This document shows, piece by piece, positions 18,284 to 26,828 of a DNA stretch of 64,000 nucleotides. The stretch covers positions 1-64,000 of the forward strand of contig NZ_BQHR01000022.1 of the NCBI RefSeq assembly GCF_021601625.1, in the 5' to 3' direction. Numbering within the stretch: the first letter of the stretch is position 1; every line of letters begins with the position of its first letter. The position numbers and the translations under genes were made by a program. The notes beneath the pieces were generated by a model. The model saw only the letters and a list, made by a program, of their open reading frames with translations. It did not search any database and was not told the origin of the DNA. Origin of the DNA: Pseudomonas paraglycinae (lineage in GTDB: Bacteria; Pseudomonadota; Gammaproteobacteria; Pseudomonadales; Pseudomonadaceae).

Positions 18284-19189
18284 TTACGGTCTGCCCCACA
18301 TCTGCATGGCGAACTCGACGAAGCGACGCAGTTTCGGCAGCCGGTAGCGATCCGGCGCGTAGAGCAGGTGCATCGGGCGGTTCGGCGGCTGGTAGTCCGG
18401 CATCACAACCACCAGTCTGCCATCGCGCAGGTCCTGTTCCACCAGCGCGTCCGGCAGCATCACGATGCCCATGCCGGTGCGCGCGGCCTGATGCAGGCCG
18501 GCGGAGCTGTTGATCAGCATCGGGCCTTTGACGTCGACCATGATTTCTCCGTCCGGGCCGCTAAGGCGCCACTGTTTTTCCACCGATTGCCAGTCGTCAC
18601 CGGCAGGGTAGGCGAACGACAGGCAGTCGTGCTGGCGCAGTTCCTCAGGCGTGAGCGGCATGCCGCGTCGGGCCACGTATTCCGGGGAGGCGCAGACGGT
18701 CAGGGTGTAGTCGATCAGCGGGCGGGCGATCAGGTTGGACTGGTCGAAGTGGCCCAGTCGGAAGGCCACGTCGAGACCGCTTTCCAGCAAATCCGGACGG
18801 CGGTTGGTCAGGATCACGTCGAGTTTGACCTGCGGACATTGCAGGGAAAACTCACTGAGCGCCGGGGCCAGACGTTCAACGCCAAAGGTCAGCGGCGCAG
18901 TAACCCGCAGAATGCCGCGCGGTTCATCAAGCGTCTGCTCGGCGAGGCGTTCGGAGTCGGCGACCAGACCTAACACCTCCAGGCAGCGCTGATAGTAGAC
19001 GCTGCCGAACTCGGTCAGCCGCTGGCGGCGGGTGGTGCGTTGCAACAGTTGCACGCCGAGCCGTTGCTCCAGCGCCCGCAGGTGATTGCCCACCATGGTC
19101 GTGGACATTTCGCACTGCAGCGCGGCCGCCGTCATGCTGCCGGACTCCACCACCTTGACGTACACGCTCATCGACTGGAACAAATCCAT
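18284..19189 (-). CDS. LysR-type transcriptional regulator
   Basis: A 301-aa regulator with an N-terminal winged HTH (about 1-60, FQSMSVYVKVVESGSMTAAALQCEMSTTMVGNHLRALEQRLG) and a periplasmic-binding-like effector domain (about 90-295) of the group close to DNA-binding activators of small-aromatic or redox genes. The start MDLFQSM is the usual LysR opening. It is divergent from an acetylornithine-type aminotransferase with about 100 bp between starts, so that gene is a plausible target, but no clear T-N11-A site was confirmed. Confidence 0.88.
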   Translation of the reverse strand: MDLFQSMSVYVKVVESGSMTAAALQCEMSTTMVGNHLRALEQRLGVQLLQRTTRRQRLTEFGSVYYQRCLEVLGLVADSERLAEQTLDEPRGILRVTAPLTFGVERLAPALSEFSLQCPQVKLDVILTNRRPDLLESGLDVAFRLGHFDQSNLIARPLIDYTLTVCASPEYVARRGMPLTPEELRQHDCLSFAYPAGDDWQSVEKQWRLSGPDGEIMVDVKGPMLINSSAGLHQAARTGMGIVMLPDALVEQDLRDGRLVVVMPDYQPPNRPMHLLYAPDRYRLPKLRRFVEFAMQMWGRP

Positions 19190-19291
19190 TATCAAGCCCG
19201 GCTTTTAAATGATTGAAGTTTTGCCGAGTTTATCCAGTTCAGGTGGATAACCATACTGCCAGCACCTCTCACCTCGCTGGAGTTTGCCGAC

Positions 19292-20479
19292 ATGACCGCC
19301 GCCCTGATGAACACCTATCAACCGCTGGACTTGAGCTTCATCAAAGGCCTGGGCACCCGACTCTGGGATCAGGCGGGCCGGGAATATCTGGACGCAGTGG
19401 CAGGCGTGGCGGTGACCAATGTCGGTCACTCGCACCCGCGCATCGTGTCGGCGATCAGCGAGCAGGCGGGATTGCTGCTGCACACCTCCAATCTCTACAG
19501 CATCGACTGGCAACAATCGCTGGCGCAGAAGCTGACGCGGCTGGCGGGGATGGAGCGGGCGTTTTTCAACAACTCCGGTGCCGAGGCCAACGAAACCGCG
19601 CTGAAACTGGCGCGCCTGTACTGCTGGCGCAAAGGTATCGAACAGCCGCTGGTGGTGGTGATGGCCAACGCATTTCATGGCCGTACCCTCGGCACCTTGT
19701 CCGCCAGCGATGGCCCGGCGGTGCGCCTGGGCTTCAATGACTTGCCGGGGGATTTCGTCAAAGTGCCGTTTGGCGATCTTCAGGCGCTGGAACAGGTGCA
19801 GCGCAAACATGGCCAGCGGATCGTGGCGATTCTGGTGGAGCCGATCCAGGGTGAAAGCGGCGTGCAACTCGCGCCGCCCGGCTACCTCAAGGCCCTGCGT
19901 GAATTGTGCGATCGCCACGCCTGGCTGCTGATGCTCGACGAAATCCAGACCGGCATCGGCCGCACCGGCCGCTGGTTTGCGTTCCAGCACGAAGGCATCG
20001 TTCCCGACGTCATGACCCTCGCCAAGGGACTGGGCAACGGCGTGCCTATCGGCGCCTGCCTGGCACGGGGCCGGGCGGCCGATCTGTTCACCCCCGGCAG
20101 CCATGGCAGCACTTTCGGCGGCAATCCACTGGCGTGCCGGGTGGGTTGCACCGTGCTCGAGATCATTGAGGAACAAGGCCTGCTGGAAAATGCCAGGGTC
20201 CAAGGCGAGCGCCTGCTGACCCGCTTGCGTGCAGAGCTGACGGACAATCCGAATGTGCTGGCGATTCGCGGGCAAGGGCTGATGATCGGCATCGAACTCA
20301 AACAGCCGATCCGCGACCTGACACTGATTGCCGCGCGGGATCATGGACTGCTGATCAACGTCACTCGCGGCAAGACGATCCGGCTGCTGCCGCCGCTGAC
20401 GATTGATGAGCGGGAGGTGGGGATGATTGTCAGAGGAGTTGGCCGTTCCCTGAGCCTTGTCTCATCCCCCGGTCAGTAG
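19292..20479 (+). CDS. class III aminotransferase, acetylornithine (ArgD) type
   Basis: A 395-aa PLP enzyme of the acetylornithine/ornithine aminotransferase family. Visible are [16 protein letters not shown] (PLP phosphate site), [30 protein letters not shown] with the Asp that contacts the pyridine N, and the PLP Lys in [16 protein letters not shown]-terminal FGGNPLACR is present. Being next to a LysR gene rather than an arg cluster, it may be a catabolic or secondary ArgD paralogue. Its last 7 bases overlap the convergent YoeB toxin frame. Confidence 0.85.
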   Translation: MTAALMNTYQPLDLSFIKGLGTRLWDQAGREYLDAVAGVAVTNVGHSHPRIVSAISEQAGLLLHTSNLYSIDWQQSLAQKLTRLAGMERAFFNNSGAEANETALKLARLYCWRKGIEQPLVVVMANAFHGRTLGTLSASDGPAVRLGFNDLPGDFVKVPFGDLQALEQVQRKHGQRIVAILVEPIQGESGVQLAPPGYLKALRELCDRHAWLLMLDEIQTGIGRTGRWFAFQHEGIVPDVMTLAKGLGNGVPIGACLARGRAADLFTPGSHGSTFGGNPLACRVGCTVLEIIEEQGLLENARVQGERLLTRLRAELTDNPNVLAIRGQGLMIGIELKQPIRDLTLIAARDHGLLINVTRGKTIRLLPPLTIDEREVGMIVRGVGRSLSLVSSPGQ

Positions 20480-20727
20480 TGAAATCTGCAAGTTATGAGG
20501 CAGATTTCGCCGTCTACGATTGCATAGACCAGGCGATGCTCGGCAGTTATCCGCCGTGACCAGAAGCCGCTCATGTTGTGCTTGAGCGGCTCCGGTTTAC
20601 CCAAGCCTTCAAAGGGTTGGCGCTGGATCGCTTTGATCAGAAGATTGATTCGTTTGAGACCGGCCTTATCGTTTTGTTGAAACCATAAGTAGTCTTCCCA
20701 GCCCGTTGGCGTGAACTGGATTTTTAT
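20473..20727 (-). CDS. YoeB/Txe-type mRNA interferase toxin with ATA in the start position
   Basis: The frame reads [19 protein letters not shown] ... [27 protein letters not shown], a full-length YoeB (84 aa) with the catalytic Arg/His/Glu region and the C-terminal His-Tyr intact. However, the codon where YoeB normally has ATG is ATA (20725-20727), and there is no other usable start until an internal Met near residue 50. In the usual arrangement the antitoxin stop TGA and toxin ATG overlap as ATGA; here the shared base is A, giving ATAA. The toxin is therefore either made poorly from ATA by coupling or silenced. It ends 7 bases inside the aminotransferase gene. Confidence 0.75.
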   Translation of the reverse strand: MKIQFTPTGWEDYLWFQQNDKAGLKRINLLIKAIQRQPFEGLGKPEPLKHNMSGFWSRRITAEHRLVYAIVDGEICLITCRFHY

Positions 20728-20978
20728 TCTTCGAACAGCTGCCTGACTTTGGCTTTTCCAGCGCGCATTTCGCCAATCGATTTGATCAAGCGCTCGGCAT
20801 TGGCCGGAGAACGCAGCAGATAAGCCGTTTCTTCCAGCGCGTTGTATTCGGCCAGAGACATCATGACTACAGGCTCGCCTTTTTGACGGGTTACCAACAA
20901 TGGGGCGCAGTCTTCATTCACGCGTTCCATGGTTTCAGCCAAGTGCGCACGAGCTGTGGTGTAGTCGATAGTGTCCAT
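20724..20978 (-). CDS. Phd/YefM-type antitoxin
   Basis: An 84-aa antitoxin that binds DNA with its N-terminal Phd/YefM fold (MDTIDYTTARAHLAETMERV, LLVTRQKGEPVVMMSLAEYNALEETAYLL) and neutralises YoeB with its C-terminus ([13 protein letters not shown]). The start at 20978 follows GAGGTGTGAG, a good ribosome site. It is the first gene of a type II toxin-antitoxin operon; in this family the antitoxin usually represses its own promoter. Confidence 0.88.
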   Translation of the reverse strand: MDTIDYTTARAHLAETMERVNEDCAPLLVTRQKGEPVVMMSLAEYNALEETAYLLRSPANAERLIKSIGEMRAGKAKVRQLFEE

Positions 20979-21175
20979 CTCACACCTCGCTTGATACAAA
21001 GAACGTTCAGAAATGAGTACAGGGCGACAAGGCGATTCCTACCCGTGGTTGTGCCACAGACGGGCTGCCTGCGGTGTGCTGAGTATCACCGAAGTCTCAT
21101 CGAGACGTTTCTGGGTCTTCTGTAAGCTGATTCCGACGAGCCTGCCATCCCTCTCACTCTCTACGTGAGATTTTT

Positions 21176-23095
21176 CTAATCAGGGTAGTCCGACAAATCC
21201 GGTGCCAGCATCCGGGTCTTCGGTGCGCCGTTCGCGTTGTGCTGGATGATGTCGTTCGGCTGCCCCTGTTGATTGAAAAACACCTGACCAATCCCCGCCG
21301 AATTCCACAGCCGTTCACCCGCTTCGGCGTGTTCCGGCACGTACGGGACGATGCGCATGCGGCGGCGTTTGGTGAGCCAGTTGAGGGGCGAACGCGGTGA
21401 GTAGAGCCAGCGATTTAGGCGGTCGAACCATTCCAGCAGGGTGGGCGGGAACTCGTTTTTGATGCCGCTGCTGGTGATCTGCCAGATGCGCGGGCCGGCC
21501 TTGCGGTGTCGGATCAGGACTTCGTAGACGAAGGAATAATGCACGTCGCCTGACAGCACCACGTAGCTGCCCGGTGTACGCGAGTGTCGGAAAATGTTCA
21601 GGATCACTTGGGCTGCGCCGCGATGGGCCATCCAGTTTTCTGCGTCCACCAGCAGTGGATAACCGCACCAGCTGAATACTCGCTGCACGGTTTCGATCAG
21701 CTTCACACCGAAGATCGGTGCCGGCGAAACGATGATCGCCGAAGGGTGGTCGAGCAGTTCCTGCTGCAGTTCGCTCAAGGCTTCCCAGTCCAGCAGGCCC
21801 GACGGTTGCTTGAGCGCCATTTCGCTGCGCCAGCGTCGGGTGCGAGTGTCGAGCACCACCAGCGCCGGGCTGGTCGGCAATACGAAATGCCATTGCTGAA
21901 AGCGCAGCAAATCCTCAATCAATTCGTCCTGCGCGGGAGCGTCGAGATAGCGGTCGTCACCGCTGGCGCTCAGGCCTCGGGTTTTCTCCAGTACTGCGCT
22001 GAATGCATCCGGATTGTTGCCCCAGCCCTGACACAACATGTAGGCGATCAGCGCGTTGCCGATGATGCGTTTGGAGAACGGGTGGCCGTAGGCCGTTTCC
22101 TCCCATTGCGCGGACAGGTTCCAGTCATCGGTGATGTCATGGTCGTCGAAAATCATGAGGCTCGGCAGATGCGCCAGTGCCCGGGCCACCTGGCCGAGGC
22201 CGGCCTTGAACTCGTCGATGCGGGTCTGTTCGAGGGCATAGCGCTTGAGGCGTTCCGGCGTCAGTGCCGGCGGCTGCGGATTGACCAGTGTCCAGGGCGT
22301 TGGCGACCACACCAGCAAATACATGGCCATGACTTCGGCGAACGTCACAAGGTGATTGTCGGCGCTGCTGCTGGTAAAAATCGGCTTGCGCGCACCGCCG
22401 AAGAAGCGCTCGCGCAATGTCTCGTTGCTTTCGAGTGCCGGCAGCAGATCTGCACGATGGTAGTAGCTGGCCGGGTGTTCGTAGAGTTTGGCGCTGTCGC
22501 TGACCACCGCGCCTTCGAGGTGCTCACCGAACAGACCGAGGCGATCGATCAGGGCATGAATCGCCCGCAACATCGGACCGGCAACATCGTCGGCGTAAAC
22601 CTGATCGCCGCTCATCATCAACAGGGCGGGACGTTGCTGCGGATCGGTTTCGGCGGCCAGCAACCGATCAACGCAGAGCAGACCGTCGGTGGCCGGATGA
22701 TGAGGCTTGCGGCAGGAACCGTGGAGCAACTGGTCGATGCGCGAACGCAGGACGAAGTTCGGGCTGGTGGCGTTGTCGTAGAGCAGGTGTGGCGCCCAAT
22801 CGGCGATCGGTTGCTGGCCATCGATCAACAGGTCGTAGTCGATGCGGGTGTCGCAGGGCAGGGCCGTCTCGAGGGGGACATCGATCAGGTGAACAAATGC
22901 CCGGTTGCCTACCGGAATGACCGCGCATTTCCCGGCATCCAGTGGAATGTCTCCTACGCCTTGCAGGCGCAAGGTCAACGACAGCTCGCGGCTGCCGACC
23001 AGCCAAAACACTAAGCGTGTCGGTTCCAGTCGGCGCAGCAGTGGCCCGGCCAGAACAGCAGGCAACGGGCTCAGGTCATCAGGTGTCGGAGGCAT
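21176..23095 (-). CDS. PhoD-like metallophosphatase family protein
   Basis: A 639-aa protein with metallophosphoesterase motifs of the PhoD/alkaline phosphatase D group: LLMMSGDQVYADDVAGPM (about 155-175), LMIFDDHDITDDWNL (about 315-330) and YVVLSGDVHYSFVYEVL (about 530-545). There is no Tat or Sec signal, so unlike secreted PhoD it appears cytoplasmic. An N-terminal beta domain (about 1-120) precedes the catalytic part. The substrate is unknown; a phosphodiester or phosphoester is expected. The gene stands alone. Confidence 0.8.
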   Translation of the reverse strand: MPPTPDDLSPLPAVLAGPLLRRLEPTRLVFWLVGSRELSLTLRLQGVGDIPLDAGKCAVIPVGNRAFVHLIDVPLETALPCDTRIDYDLLIDGQQPIADWAPHLLYDNATSPNFVLRSRIDQLLHGSCRKPHHPATDGLLCVDRLLAAETDPQQRPALLMMSGDQVYADDVAGPMLRAIHALIDRLGLFGEHLEGAVVSDSAKLYEHPASYYHRADLLPALESNETLRERFFGGARKPIFTSSSADNHLVTFAEVMAMYLLVWSPTPWTLVNPQPPALTPERLKRYALEQTRIDEFKAGLGQVARALAHLPSLMIFDDHDITDDWNLSAQWEETAYGHPFSKRIIGNALIAYMLCQGWGNNPDAFSAVLEKTRGLSASGDDRYLDAPAQDELIEDLLRFQQWHFVLPTSPALVVLDTRTRRWRSEMALKQPSGLLDWEALSELQQELLDHPSAIIVSPAPIFGVKLIETVQRVFSWCGYPLLVDAENWMAHRGAAQVILNIFRHSRTPGSYVVLSGDVHYSFVYEVLIRHRKAGPRIWQITSSGIKNEFPPTLLEWFDRLNRWLYSPRSPLNWLTKRRRMRIVPYVPEHAEAGERLWNSAGIGQVFFNQQGQPNDIIQHNANGAPKTRMLAPDLSDYPD

Positions 23096-23166
23096 CGGGG
23101 GAAAAGCTCAAGGCGCACAGGCCGGCGATGATAGCGCAGCCGGCGCCTCGAACCCTTAAACCAGGC

Positions 23167-23913
23167 TTAAGAGCCCGCTTTTTCCAGCTTCAGCGCCAAC
23201 AGGCGCCATTCGGCAGGTGTCGCGTCGACTCTCGGCTGTTCCTGTACGGAGCAGTCGAAGCGGTACGTCACGTCGTCTCCATTCATGTTCCGCGCGGTGA
23301 CGGTGTTGCTGAAGGTGTAGACCTGATCCTTGAAGCGTTGCGGCGTCAGGCTTTTGCTGTCGGCAAACCGGGCAGACGCGGGGAAGCGCAAGGTGCTGGT
23401 CACGAACGGGCTGCACATGACATACGCGAGCATCGACTTGTCGCCCTGCGCGTCGGCGCGCAATTTTTTGCTCAGCACTCTCAGGGCCTTACGCCCCTCA
23501 TCGTCACTCTGGTCGATCACGGTTTGCACCGACATCGTCTTCGGCGCGCGACTGGCGTAATTCGGCAGCAACGCGGAGTCCGCTGGAGAGGGCGTGTTGT
23601 CCGGCTCGATAGCGGCGAACACCGGCGCGTCTTTCAGTGAAGCAGGGCTTGCAACCGCCTCGGCTTCCGGCAGCAGCGAGGTCGGCTCGGCTTCCCGCTG
23701 TGCCACGACGTTTTCAGTCTGCGCGGCGTCGTAGCGATGCGCCGACGGGAACAATGAAAAAGTGATCGCCAGCACCACCATCGAAACAATGAAACCGCCC
23801 GCGACACCGACCAGGTTGGCGTAAAACAGATTCCAGCTGCCGCGGTTTTTCACTACCCAGCGCCACATGAAACCCCAGGCCGCGACAAATGCCAGAAAAC
23901 GCAGAAACTCCAT
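23167..23913 (-). CDS. membrane-anchored protein with WVVKxRGxWN motif, paralogue A
   Basis: A 248-aa protein whose N-terminal about 60 residues (LRFLAFVAAWGFMWRWVVKNRGSWNLFYANLVGVAGGFIVS) match two shorter neighbours, including the WVVKxRGxWN-(x)3-ANLxG stretch. A helix near 40-62 is followed by a linker and a soluble domain (about 125-248) with two Cys (MCSP, FDCSV). The family is not recognised. The ribosome site AAGGAAAGGATCG precedes the ATG. A shared ~40-bp block (23981-24016) lies upstream, as for the two paralogues. Confidence 0.7.
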   Translation of the reverse strand: MEFLRFLAFVAAWGFMWRWVVKNRGSWNLFYANLVGVAGGFIVSMVVLAITFSLFPSAHRYDAAQTENVVAQREAEPTSLLPEAEAVASPASLKDAPVFAAIEPDNTPSPADSALLPNYASRAPKTMSVQTVIDQSDDEGRKALRVLSKKLRADAQGDKSMLAYVMCSPFVTSTLRFPASARFADSKSLTPQRFKDQVYTFSNTVTARNMNGDDVTYRFDCSVQEQPRVDATPAEWRLLALKLEKAGS

Positions 23914-23980
23914 TCGATCCTTTCCTTAAACCTGCTGAAGCCGGATATCAGCGCCGTTCCGATAACGAGCACTGAAAGAT

Positions 23981-24016
23981 GGGCGGCAAGATATCAAAAT
24001 AGATTTCTGGCGCCAC
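23981..24016 (-). promoter_or_regulatory. shared upstream block, copy 1
   Basis: On the minus strand the block contains CTATTTTGATATCTTGCCGCC, with an extended -10-like TGATATCTT. Near-identical copies precede two paralogous genes at 24456-24495 and 25715-25754. It is 68 bp upstream of paralogue A. Confidence 0.6.
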
Positions 24017-24046
24017 AAGAACCTTCACACGCCGTGTCGATACAGA

Positions 24047-24400
24047 TCACTTGAGCGCAAAAAACGCCAGAGCGGTAATGCCGGCCACTGTGCCGCAAAG
24101 GCCTGCCAGCAGCTGCCGCGCAATCAGGGGCTCGACTTGCGAGCGTCGGGCGACCAGCATCCATACGCCGACCAGCGCCGCGGCGGTCGTCATCATTTCC
24201 AGCAATGTGGTCGTCAGACCGGTTACGTGCGGACGGCTCGACCCGAACAGACCGATGTAGAACTCCGAGACCACCAGACCTACCAGCATGCCGCTGGCAG
24301 CGCCCAGCAGGTTGGCGAGGAACAGGTTCCAGGTGCCACGATGTTTGACCACCCACACCCACATGGTCACCCAGGCTAAAAGACAAAACGCTGCATCCAT
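24047..24400 (-). CDS. four-helix membrane protein with WVVKxRGxWN motif, paralogue B
   Basis: A 117-aa protein with three or four hydrophobic helices (MDAAFCLLAWVTMWVWVVKHRGTWNLFLANLLGAASGMLVGLVV ... RQLLAGLCGTVAGITALAFFALK). It aligns over its whole length with the 121-aa paralogue C and with the N-terminus of paralogue A. The ribosome site AGGAGG is strong. The function is unknown; the conserved VKxRGxWN stretch on the cytoplasmic or loop side is the main landmark. Confidence 0.72.
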   Translation of the reverse strand: MDAAFCLLAWVTMWVWVVKHRGTWNLFLANLLGAASGMLVGLVVSEFYIGLFGSSRPHVTGLTTTLLEMMTTAAALVGVWMLVARRSQVEPLIARQLLAGLCGTVAGITALAFFALK

Positions 24401-24455
24401 CGCACCCCTCCTTTTGAATCAGTTTCGTCAGGCCCATGGCTCCCGGGCCGACACT

Positions 24456-24495
24456 GGACGGCAAGATAGCAAAATAGTAGCTTCGCGCCACTTTC
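24456..24495 (-). promoter_or_regulatory. shared upstream block, copy 2
   Basis: Copy of the block at 23981-24016, 56 bp before paralogue B and, on the other side, 24 bp before the rightward secreted-protein gene. Minus-strand core CTATTTTGCTATCTTGCCG keeps the extended -10-like TGCTATCTT. Confidence 0.6.
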
Positions 24496-24518
24496 CTGAT
24501 TCCTGTAATGGACTACTC

Positions 24519-25268
24519 ATGTCAAAAGTCGCCCCTGCTCTGCGTCTGCTGTGTGCAATCACCTTCGCCAGCGCCATGACCCCGGCATTCGCCGCCTGGA
24601 AAGAGCACCCGGAAAACAGCTGGAAGTATTACCTCGCCAATTGTCAGCGCATGCAGGAAAAAATGGCCGACGTCCAGAGCGGTCGCGTGCCCGGCGCCTT
24701 TGAGGTGATGGGCGATCTGGAGAACAGCCAGGGGAGCATGAATGAGCACCGCCCAAACCTGCCTCCCCAATACCTCGCCTCCGGGGAATTCGCTCAATGC
24801 GAAAACGTGGCGGCCGAGGCCGATGCGATGATTGCCCGTGGCAAAGCCGAGTTCGCCGACAGAATGAACCAGGCCGCCGAGCAAGGCCGGATCGCCCACC
24901 AGAACTCCCCCGAATACCAACGCGCCCGTTCACTCGGCTACAGCGATGTCGGCGAAATCTCCTTCCTCAAACTTCACGAAGACATGGACGGCGAAGCGCG
25001 CCTGAAAACCATGATGATTACCGTCGATGAAGTCTGCGGCCAATACTTTCGTGCCACGCAATATGTGAAGCCGTATGTGATCTACACCGTGCGGCCGTCG
25101 GATGGCGGGTGTGGCGAGGAAAAGCGCGTGGCGATTGTCGGTGGCAGGTCGGTTGAGAAGGGTGATTACATCGATGAGCGGGGCGAGTTTCAGTATGTGG
25201 GCTGGAAGAAACTGGTGGGGGCGGATGGGTTTCCTACTGAGATTCGGGTGTTGAAGGCTCGGCGCTGA
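24519..25268 (+). CDS. exported protein of unknown function
   Basis: A 249-aa protein with a signal peptide (MSKVAPALRLLCAITFASAM.., cut after AFA). The mature protein is largely helical (AWKEHPENSWKYYLANCQRMQEKMADVQSG, then Gln/Ala-rich helices), with four Cys (NCQR, QCEN, VCGQ, GGCGEE) that may form disulfides. A beta-rich end (QYVKPYVIYTVRPSDGGCGEEKRVAIVGG) follows. The family is not recognised. The start at 24519 is chosen for the signal peptide; the frame is open upstream. It is embedded among the three-paralogue family and shares the block at 24456. Confidence 0.7.
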   Translation: MSKVAPALRLLCAITFASAMTPAFAAWKEHPENSWKYYLANCQRMQEKMADVQSGRVPGAFEVMGDLENSQGSMNEHRPNLPPQYLASGEFAQCENVAAEADAMIARGKAEFADRMNQAAEQGRIAHQNSPEYQRARSLGYSDVGEISFLKLHEDMDGEARLKTMMITVDEVCGQYFRATQYVKPYVIYTVRPSDGGCGEEKRVAIVGGRSVEKGDYIDERGEFQYVGWKKLVGADGFPTEIRVLKARR

Positions 25269-25292
25269 CCGCAAAACAGCCACGCCGTCCAG

Positions 25293-25658
25293 TCACGTCT
25301 GGGGGAAATAATTCACCGCCAGAAACAGCAGGGTCGCCATGCCGGCGACCAAGCCACACACCGCGCCGAGCAACTGACGTGCAACCGGATGTTCGGGTTG
25401 GCGACGATTGGCAATCCACAGCCATACCCCCGCCAGAACGCCCGCGCTGGTGATGAACACCACCAGACTGCGATGCAGGTTGGGTGTCGCCATTGACGTA
25501 CCAATGACTGCGTCGTAAATCAGCGTGAACACAATGCCGGTAACCACGCCACTTCCGGCGCCGGCAAAGTTGGCAAGCAACAGGTTCCACTCACCCCGTT
25601 GCTTCACCACCCACAACCAAGTTCCAGCCATCACCAGCAAGCACAACACAGCATCCAT
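25293..25658 (-). CDS. four-helix membrane protein with WVVKxRGxWN motif, paralogue C
   Basis: A 121-aa homologue of paralogue B: MDAVLCLLVMAGTWLWVVKQRGEWNLLLANFAGAGSGVVTGIV at the start and RQLLGAVCGLVAGMATLLFLAV at the end. The predicted topology is the same. The ribosome site is weak (no clear AGGAG). The shared upstream block is at 25715-25754, 57 bp from the start, the same distance as in paralogue B, supporting gene duplication with its promoter. Confidence 0.72.
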   Translation of the reverse strand: MDAVLCLLVMAGTWLWVVKQRGEWNLLLANFAGAGSGVVTGIVFTLIYDAVIGTSMATPNLHRSLVVFITSAGVLAGVWLWIANRRQPEHPVARQLLGAVCGLVAGMATLLFLAVNYFPQT

Positions 25659-25714
25659 TTTGGTTAATTCCCGAGTGCGCGATAACAGAGGCGGTTGACC
25701 GGACTCTAGCGAGT

Positions 25715-25754
25715 GGGCGGCAAGATATCAAAATAGAAGCTTCGCGCCACTTTC
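25715..25754 (-). promoter_or_regulatory. shared upstream block, copy 3
   Basis: Same block as at 23981 and 24456, closest to copy 2 in the GAAGCTTCGCGCCACTTTC side. It lies just downstream of the stop of the next leftward gene and upstream of paralogue C. Confidence 0.6.
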
Positions 25755-25768
25755 TTCATCTGCGTAGC

Positions 25769-26098
25769 TTAAAGAATGTCCTTCAAATAACCCTTGAGCG
25801 CGAGGAGCGGCTGATCCAGCTGCTCCAGCGACTGCGCCTGACTGAAGTCGGTCGACAACTTGTGCAGTTCCCGCCCCAACGGTTTCTCGACGCCACCCAA
25901 CGCATCCATCGCCAGCGCCAGGCACTCGTTCATCTTGAACTGGATCGTCTCGACATCACCCCGGCGCACCAGCAATTCGAACACGTCTTTCTGATAGTCG
26001 CCCATGACCATGTCATCCCGCAGAATCGGGCTCAGGCCTTCTTCCTCGTACGCGAGTTTCAGGGAGAACAGGGCGACGGTTTCCAGTGACGTTTCCAT
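25769..26098 (-). CDS. hypothetical protein, 109 aa
   Basis: A small soluble, all-helical protein (LFSLKLAYEEEGLSPILRDD, VFELLVRRGDVETIQFKMNECLALAMDAL, LEQLDQPLLALKGYLKDIL). No motif I can name; no Cys ligands or membrane segments apart from one Cys. It is the last chromosomal gene before the island and ends where copy 3 of the shared block begins. Confidence 0.6.
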   Translation of the reverse strand: METSLETVALFSLKLAYEEEGLSPILRDDMVMGDYQKDVFELLVRRGDVETIQFKMNECLALAMDALGGVEKPLGRELHKLSTDFSQAQSLEQLDQPLLALKGYLKDIL

Positions 26099-26154
26099 GG
26101 GGGTGAACCTGTGTGAGATCTCGCCGGAGGGCCAGCGGCACTTTCCGACAGACG

Positions 26155-26188
26155 AAAAAAAAAGGCCTTGCTAAGCAAGACCTTTTCT
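26155..26188 (-). terminator. original tRNA-Leu terminator, now at attL
   Basis: Read on the minus strand, the duplicated tRNA 3' end (26194-26216) is followed by AAAAGGTCTTGC-TTA-GCAAGGCCTTTT and nine T. A terminator just after the CCA end is the normal tRNA layout, so this is probably the terminator that served the tRNA before the island inserted. Confidence 0.8.
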
Positions 26189-26193
26189 AATTT

Positions 26194-26216
26194 TGGTGCC
26201 CGAGGGAGACTCGAAC
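26194..26216 (-). repeat. attL, duplicated tRNA-Leu 3' end
   Basis: TGGTGCC-CGAGGGAGACTCGAAC equals the last 23-24 bases of tRNA-Leu (44141-44164) except for one missing C. After position 26216 the similarity stops. Confidence 0.88.
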
Positions 26217-26828
26217 ATCCTATACCGTATAGGGCCTTTAGCGAGATTATTTTAATAGGGATACAGGTAGGGATACAAGTTTAAACCTGCTTCGCATATG
26301 GGATCTTTACCTGCGGCTTGCAGGTATGCCGTTTGCTTTTCCAGCTTATAGCGCTTCCTAGAGTGATTCTCAAAAAAGTGTGAATAGTAGGGTGCTGAGT
26401 GTGTCGTGTGGACTTGATCTCAATCAAGTCAATGCCGATGCCGATGCCGCGACAATCGATGTTTTTAGGGAGGCAGTCGAGAGGCAGTGTGTGGAGCGTC
26501 TCAGTTGACGGCATTCGAGTGAATGCTTGAATAAAAAAACTCGACCTTGTCGGAGGTGGAGAGTTTCAGGTTAGTCTAGCTGGCAAAGCTGCGCGTAACC
26601 AAATGGTGCTGTCTAATCCGTGCCAGGTGAGAAATTAGTCGTTTTTTCGCCTGCCTGCGGCAGATGACCTGCTACGATTATGAAAAAAGTAAATCATTGA
26701 TAGTAACGCCGAAAACGTACCCGAATCCTATCAAAAGGTCACCAGCAGCTAATCAAGATCGGCTGCCGTAAAGCTTGCTTATTAGTTCAGTTTGAGCACT
26801 GGAGGATGATCTGGCAGAGTTACTAGAG
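26217..26828. other. left end of the island, no clear gene
   Basis: About 610 bp with no convincing coding frame. A 77-codon leftward frame (26281-26514) is present, but its composition is not persuasive and it has no good ribosome site. The stretch holds two GGGATACA repeats, a TACCTGC-GGCTT-GCAGGTA hairpin (26308-26326) and, at its right end, the promoter region of the cargo cassette. Confidence 0.5.
26258..26277 (+). repeat. left integrase arm-type repeats GGGATACA x2
   Basis: GGGATACA at 26258-26265 and 26270-26277, about 42 bp inside attL. The same octamer recurs at the right end near attR, the expected layout for integrase arm-binding sites. Confidence 0.6.

Noticed and set aside
21080-21125. 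Short GTCTC-ATC-GAGAC hairpin near 21090-21110 as a terminator
   Set aside because: Only a 5-bp stem and a poor T run.
26281-26514. 77-codon leftward frame at the left island end
   Set aside because: No ribosome site and weak composition; kept only as a mention in the gap entry.
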